Shown: in pieces, positions 33,562 to 36,626 of the stretch
Layout of the letters: each line of letters begins with the position of its first letter
Numbering within the stretch: position 1 is the first letter of the stretch
Assembly (NCBI GenBank): GCA_020430425.1
Contig: JAGQJW010000003.1
Span: forward strand, 1-36,626
Length of the DNA: 36,626 bases
Origin: Nanobdellota archaeon
GTDB lineage: Archaea; Nanobdellota; Nanobdellia; Woesearchaeales; SKGA01
Reading direction: 5' to 3'
Notes under the pieces: generated by a model
What the model was told of the DNA's origin: nothing
What the model saw: the letters and a program-made list of their open reading frames with translations, nothing else
The model's database searches: none
Position numbers and translations under genes: made by a program

Positions 33562-34248
33562 TCAAACCAATTCGATTGTTTTCTCATACTGTTCAAGAAG
33601 AGACTCCATTTCCTTCTTGTGCCCTGCACCAACTACTGAAAGAATCTTCTTTTCTGGATTCTTCTTGGCCAAAATAACTAGTCGCCGCGCCATATAATGA
33701 TTCCGTTCATCGATGAGGACTTGATAGACAGTAGGGTATCTTTTTGCCAAGTCACCAATAAGCTGTTCAATCAGATCTTCTTGAGGTATTTTTGCAATAT
33801 TGACAGCTACCTTCTTTTTCTTACCAAAAGGAAGCAGGCCTAAAGTGATATCATAGAAAAACCGCATTACTTCAACGAAACGTAATTTTTTCATCAGTCT
33901 CTTGATGGTCTGATCGATTGGTTTATCGATGAGTCCAAGAGTGAGCTGATTGTTCTTTGCGAGTTGGGCTGCATACAGCATTTCTGTTCCTGGTTTCATT
34001 CCAGTTTTCTTTCCGAGTTTCTGCTGGACATATTTACTCAGAGCAACAAAGAGGAATCCCCGAACACCAAGGACTCGAAGCGCACCCCATCCAAGTTTCT
34101 GTTCACCTTGAGTAAGACTTGCAAAACGCTGTTTATCTAACTCAACACAGATGATCTGTGGCTGAAAAGCGAGAAACTCCTTTTTGATATCCTCTAGAGA
34201 ATCAGTCGAGATATGATTAGTCCCAACTATGTGTATTTGATCGTTCAC
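33562..34248 (-). CDS. TraB/PrgY-family protein, 228 aa, soluble form
   Basis: The TraB/PrgY/GumN (Tiki-like) family motifs are present: IVGTNHIS with H12, CVELDKQRF with E36, DERNHYMA (180-187) and VVGAGHKKE with H210. These conserved acids and histidines form a putative metallohydrolase-like site; substrates are mostly unknown, with peptide pheromone shutdown known for PrgY. Longer archaeal TraB proteins carry C-terminal transmembrane helices. This one ends shortly after the GAGH motif and has only a weakly hydrophobic central helix (about 60-70), so it is likely soluble or peripheral. It uses a GTG start, with a TATA box centred 25.5 nt upstream, and no SD. Confidence 0.85.
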   Translation of the reverse strand: MNDQIHIVGTNHISTDSLEDIKKEFLAFQPQIICVELDKQRFASLTQGEQKLGWGALRVLGVRGFLFVALSKYVQQKLGKKTGMKPGTEMLYAAQLAKNNQLTLGLIDKPIDQTIKRLMKKLRFVEVMRFFYDITLGLLPFGKKKKVAVNIAKIPQEDLIEQLIGDLAKRYPTVYQVLIDERNHYMARRLVILAKKNPEKKILSVVGAGHKKEMESLLEQYEKTIELV

Positions 34249-34269
34249 CCTACAACGAATGAGAATGAG

Positions 34270-34277
34270 TTAATAAA
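34270..34277 (-). promoter_or_regulatory. TATA box for the TraB-family gene (leaderless)
   Basis: The minus strand reads TTTATTAA, centred 25.5 nt before the GTG at 34248. There is no ribosome-binding site in between, which fits a leaderless GTG start and supports that codon over downstream ATGs. Confidence 0.55.
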
Positions 34278-34292
34278 GGTTAAGTATCTCTT

Positions 34293-34880
34293 TTATTTGT
34301 TAAGAAGAGATATAGCCTTTTCTATATTCTCTTCAGATACACAAGTGGTGAATGGTGTTTGGATGAATCGTTCTCCAAAAAACAGTTCAAATCCTTCAAA
34401 ATTGATATCATCGATGATGACATAAGAAGATGCCTGGCTTTGTGTAAGATACTCTCTGATAAGGTACGCCCTATGTTCGGTGAAGCTGTCTTGGGTTTTT
34501 CCGACAAAAGGAACTTGTAGACCGCTTCGTTCCATTACCATTTGAATCTGTTCTAAAGATAATCCTATTCGCCATTGTGAACTCAACACGAAAGAGCAGG
34601 AGGTCTGATCATAGAGTCGATGTATGCGATTCACTGCATCTTCTAGAAATGGCGGACTATGATCTACGATTCGCAAGGGAGGGAGAGGTGATTCTAGGAT
34701 GAAATCTCTTACTCGTCGTTTACGTTCTTGTTCTGCATAGAATGAATCAATCTTTAGAATATTCTGATCAAGAGAAGTATCTATTCCGTAATAGTCTGCC
34801 TTTAGCTTGTACCATTGCTCTTCATTGGTCAGTGGGCCGTCGACATCAAGAAAGACAATTTTATTATGATCAACTGGCAT
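34293..34880 (-). CDS. HAD-fold protein resembling HAD_SAK phosphatases, 195 aa
   Basis: The N-terminus has the HAD nucleophile motif VFLDVDGPLTN with D12 and D14. FVLSSQWR (about 95-102) matches motif II, and YVIIDDINFEGF (about 152-163) supplies the motif IV acidic pair. The SSQWR and IIDD pattern resembles the HAD domain of Swiss Army Knife RNA-repair proteins (HAD_SAK_2), which would suggest a nucleic-acid or small-molecule phosphatase. It stands alone here, without ligase or kinase domains. It has its own TATA box at leaderless spacing. The substrate cannot be inferred. Confidence 0.75.
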   Translation of the reverse strand: MPVDHNKIVFLDVDGPLTNEEQWYKLKADYYGIDTSLDQNILKIDSFYAEQERKRRVRDFILESPLPPLRIVDHSPPFLEDAVNRIHRLYDQTSCSFVLSSQWRIGLSLEQIQMVMERSGLQVPFVGKTQDSFTEHRAYLIREYLTQSQASSYVIIDDINFEGFELFFGERFIQTPFTTCVSEENIEKAISLLNK

Positions 34881-34902
34881 GAAAAAAGAATATCAATTGA
34901 AC

Positions 34903-34910
34903 TTAATAAA
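34903..34910 (-). promoter_or_regulatory. TATA box for the HAD-fold gene (leaderless)
   Basis: The minus strand reads TTTATTAA, centred 26.5 nt before the ATG at 34880. It lies in the 45-nt gap after the 125-aa gene, so the HAD-fold gene is transcribed separately from the upstream operon. Confidence 0.55.
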
Positions 34911-34925
34911 TATTAAGAAAAAAAA

Positions 34926-35303
34926 TCAGTTGAGTATTTTTTGGGCAAAATATCCAAGACTATAACCCACACCAACTTCAATAGTACTCATAATTGCTCT
35001 GCCAGTTCCTCTTTTCAAGGAAGCTTTCGTAGTGTTAGGTTCATCCTGAGCATTATATTGGCGGACATTATCCAAAGCAAAAGTGGTGACAGGATTATCC
35101 AGAACTTTATCAATAGATTCTTGTCCATATCCTTGAACCAGTCTTTTATGTCTAGGGTGTGCTACAAATCCATACAAGGTGGTAACTGCAGTGGAACTTC
35201 CAACAACTAGAGGGAGAAAAGAAGGGTCTACTTCGACACCTGAAGCATTCAAATATCCTTTATATGCGCCTGCTGCAATATTTACAAGATCAATTAATAC
35301 CAT
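34926..35303 (-). CDS. Unknown small protein, 125 aa, possibly membrane-associated
   Basis: I do not recognise the family. It has two moderately hydrophobic stretches (about 27-48, PSFLPLVVGSSTAVTTLYGFVA, and about 104-120, AIMSTIEVGVGYSLGYFA) that could insert into or lie on a membrane, separated by a polar, basic middle (HPRHKRLVQGYGQESIDK). The ATG at 35303 has GAGG six bases upstream. It starts 11 nt after the 117-aa gene and is third in an apparent operon led by a TrmB-family regulator. Confidence 0.65.
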   Translation of the reverse strand: MVLIDLVNIAAGAYKGYLNASGVEVDPSFLPLVVGSSTAVTTLYGFVAHPRHKRLVQGYGQESIDKVLDNPVTTFALDNVRQYNAQDEPNTTKASLKRGTGRAIMSTIEVGVGYSLGYFAQKILN

Positions 35304-35314
35304 TTTATTCCTCT

Positions 35315-35668
35315 TTATTTTTTATAATTCTCGAAAGGATTTTCCTGAACTTTTTTTAAAGTATAATTTCCCAACGTATCTCTGGAAAGAAAGTAACTTT
35401 CTGAATCTATCTTTAGAGAATCTCCTGGGTGATAGAATAATTTATGACCAGCTGATTCAATTTGTACTTTTCCTTCCTGTTCGGAAGTATGTTTAAGAAA
35501 ATAAACCCCTCCAGAAAGGAGCAAGACTGCTGATGTTGCCAACAAAGGAAACTGAACAGAACTACGAAACCATTCCTTTTTCACATCATTAACAACTAAT
35601 TGTACTGTTTCTTCAATAGATTCATCCGATGAAGATTTCTCTTTCAAATTTTCATGAATGTGAACCAT
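35315..35668 (-). CDS. Unknown single-pass membrane protein, 117 aa
   Basis: No family recognised. An acidic, Ser-rich N-terminus (about 1-30) precedes one transmembrane helix (about 40-60, FPLLATSAVLLLSGGVYFL). A polar domain of about 55 residues follows (FYHPGDSLKIDSESYFLSRDTLGNYTLKK). The start is 1 nt after the TrmB-family gene stop (TAA-A-ATG), so translational coupling is likely. It may be a membrane partner regulated by or working with that regulator; this rests only on gene order. Confidence 0.68.
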   Translation of the reverse strand: MVHIHENLKEKSSSDESIEETVQLVVNDVKKEWFRSSVQFPLLATSAVLLLSGGVYFLKHTSEQEGKVQIESAGHKLFYHPGDSLKIDSESYFLSRDTLGNYTLKKVQENPFENYKK

Positions 35669-35669
35669 T

Positions 35670-36485
35670 TTAATTCTTTACTTTCACTACATCAAGATCT
35701 TTCCAGACGATCTCAAAGAGATCCATGATTGCTTGTGAAAAGAAGGGAGTATTGACCCAGACACCCACATCATAGGTTGGGTGTACATCTTCATCATCAA
35801 AAAGAAGGAAAGTGATTTCTTGGCCATCAGTGATGGCGAATCGTGCCTTGATCTTATCTCCAATATTTTTGATCTCTGCAAAATCATTGAGAAGAGCGAT
35901 TGCTTCATCTGCTTTTCCAGTAAGAGGTGCTCCGATTTGTATCTGCACTCCTCGTTCGTGGGCTTTCTTGAATGCTCGAGAAAAATATTCTGCTTCTCGG
36001 ATGAGACCTTGTTCAGTAGTAACCAGAACAAAAGTTTTTTCTGCTTCTTTGAGCATGAGAAGGATCTGTTCGTAGACTTTGTTTCGTCCCCTAAATGATG
36101 CAGTAAGCTCTGTTGGTTCAACAAGATCCACTCCTTGGTTATGGAGAAGTGATAGTTCGTCAAGAACTTCTGATTCTTTCAGGTTGTCAAGGAGCTTTGC
36201 CTGTGACTGTGCATCTTCATGTACTTTGCTCTTTACTCGTTCAAGAACTTCTTGTGGTGGAACTGCTAGATATTTGATAGGTTTTCCGATTTTCATAACG
36301 ATGAATCCTTTTTTTTCAAGGGATTCAAGTACATCGTAGCTTCGGCTTCGAGGTACGTTAGAAATATCTGAGAGTTCTCCTGCACTGGATACTCCTCGAG
36401 AGAGTAGTGCGACCCAGATCTTTGCTTCGTAGCTGTTTAACCCAAAAATCTTGAGTTTTTCGATGAATTCTTTTTGCATAATCAT
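35670..36485 (-). CDS. TrmB-family transcriptional regulator, about 271 aa
   Basis: An N-terminal winged helix-turn-helix (about 5-85: KLKIFGLNSYEAKIWVALLSRG, VPRSRSYDVLESLEKKGFI) is typical of TrmB regulators. A coiled segment and a C-terminal alpha/beta domain follow, of the kind that in the family senses sugars or other ligands (FRGRNKVYEQILLML to FEIVWKDL). The start is set at the ATG at 36485, because AGGTG lies 9 nt upstream. An in-frame TTG at 36509 would add eight residues, and an ATG at 36479 would remove two. A TATA box at 36539-36547 gives a start near 36517. It leads the two small membrane-protein genes and may control them. Confidence 0.85.
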   Translation of the reverse strand: MIMQKEFIEKLKIFGLNSYEAKIWVALLSRGVSSAGELSDISNVPRSRSYDVLESLEKKGFIVMKIGKPIKYLAVPPQEVLERVKSKVHEDAQSQAKLLDNLKESEVLDELSLLHNQGVDLVEPTELTASFRGRNKVYEQILLMLKEAEKTFVLVTTEQGLIREAEYFSRAFKKAHERGVQIQIGAPLTGKADEAIALLNDFAEIKNIGDKIKARFAITDGQEITFLLFDDEDVHPTYDVGVWVNTPFFSQAIMDLFEIVWKDLDVVKVKN

Positions 36486-36538
36486 GTTGATGTGCACCTG
36501 AAATTTCAATTAGGATAAATAGTGAAAAGCACCCTCAT

Positions 36539-36547
36539 CTTATAAAT
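36539..36547 (-). promoter_or_regulatory. TATA box of the TrmB-family operon
   Basis: The minus strand reads AATATTTATAAG, with a centre near 36543. The predicted start near 36517 leaves about 32 nt before the ATG at 36485, including the AGGTG site. The rest of the right edge (36548-36626) holds no recognisable gene, though the window ends in ATG. Confidence 0.55.
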
Positions 36548-36626
36548 ATTTCGTAAAAGTAACCATTACTCAGTGAATACATTTTTTTTGACCTTTGAGA
36601 ACACCACCACACCTTAATTTCCTATG

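Noticed and set aside
36611-36626. ACCTTAATTTCCTATG at the right edge resembles ACCTTCATTTCCTATG before the mini-ORF at 33412-33427
   Set aside because: A 15-of-16 match is expected by chance in a window this size, and the right-edge copy has no TATA box at the matching distance.

Overview
The window reads as a piece of an archaeal chromosome, most likely from a DPANN lineage related to Woesearchaeota/Nanoarchaeota. The archaeal assignment rests on a TATA-binding protein, an MCM helicase, an archaeal/eukaryal RNase P p30 protein, a TtuA/TtuB tRNA-thiolation pair and TATA-type promoters about 26 nt upstream of start codons. The DPANN placement is an inference from the very small class III (pilin-type) signal peptides of the form K-K-A|Q, the giant cysteine-rich surface proteins, and a bacterial-type pseudouridine synthase inside an archaeal gene set. 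No rRNA, tRNA, CRISPR array, transposase or phage gene was recognised. Almost the whole window is coding, mainly on the minus strand, with short intergenic gaps.

Region 1 (1-25917, all minus strand) is a roughly 26 kb cell-surface locus. In transcription order it has a 1901-residue secreted cysteine-rich protein with metal-binding and CGDG-type repeats; a MEMO1-like protein; a 1270-residue protein with a pilin-type N-terminus; then a tight six-gene operon of a 1372-residue secreted cysteine-rich protein, a 2155-residue repeat protein anchored by a C-terminal membrane helix with a charged cytoplasmic tail, and four pilin-like proteins (181, 393, 166 and 171 aa). After a 225-nt gap with a duplicated hairpin come an 87-aa mini-pilin, a 459-aa pilin-like cysteine-rich protein, and the first 24 codons of another membrane/secreted protein that runs off the left edge. 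Seven proteins share the class III signal peptide and three large proteins carry Sec-type signal peptides. The simplest reading is a multi-component, disulfide-stabilised surface fibre or adhesion apparatus. No assembly ATPase, prepilin peptidase or platform protein is in the window.

Region 2 (26001-29820) is housekeeping. rnp3 (RNase P) and an rluB-type pseudouridine synthase diverge from one palindromic TATA box. ttuB and ttuA (sulfur carrier and tRNA 2-thiouridine synthase) follow on the minus strand. A SpoIIM-family membrane protein and a small unknown membrane protein follow on the plus strand.

Region 3 (29823-34880) carries information processing genes: an mcm plus RPA-like OB-fold operon, tbp, a possible leaderless 14-codon mini-gene, a TraB-family protein and a HAD-fold protein. 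Region 4 (34926-36509) is an apparent three-gene operon of a TrmB-family regulator and two small unknown membrane-associated proteins.

Many first genes have a TATA box centred 25-29 nt before the start codon and no ribosome-binding site, which predicts leaderless transcripts. Several operon-internal or leadered genes instead show a Shine-Dalgarno-like sequence.
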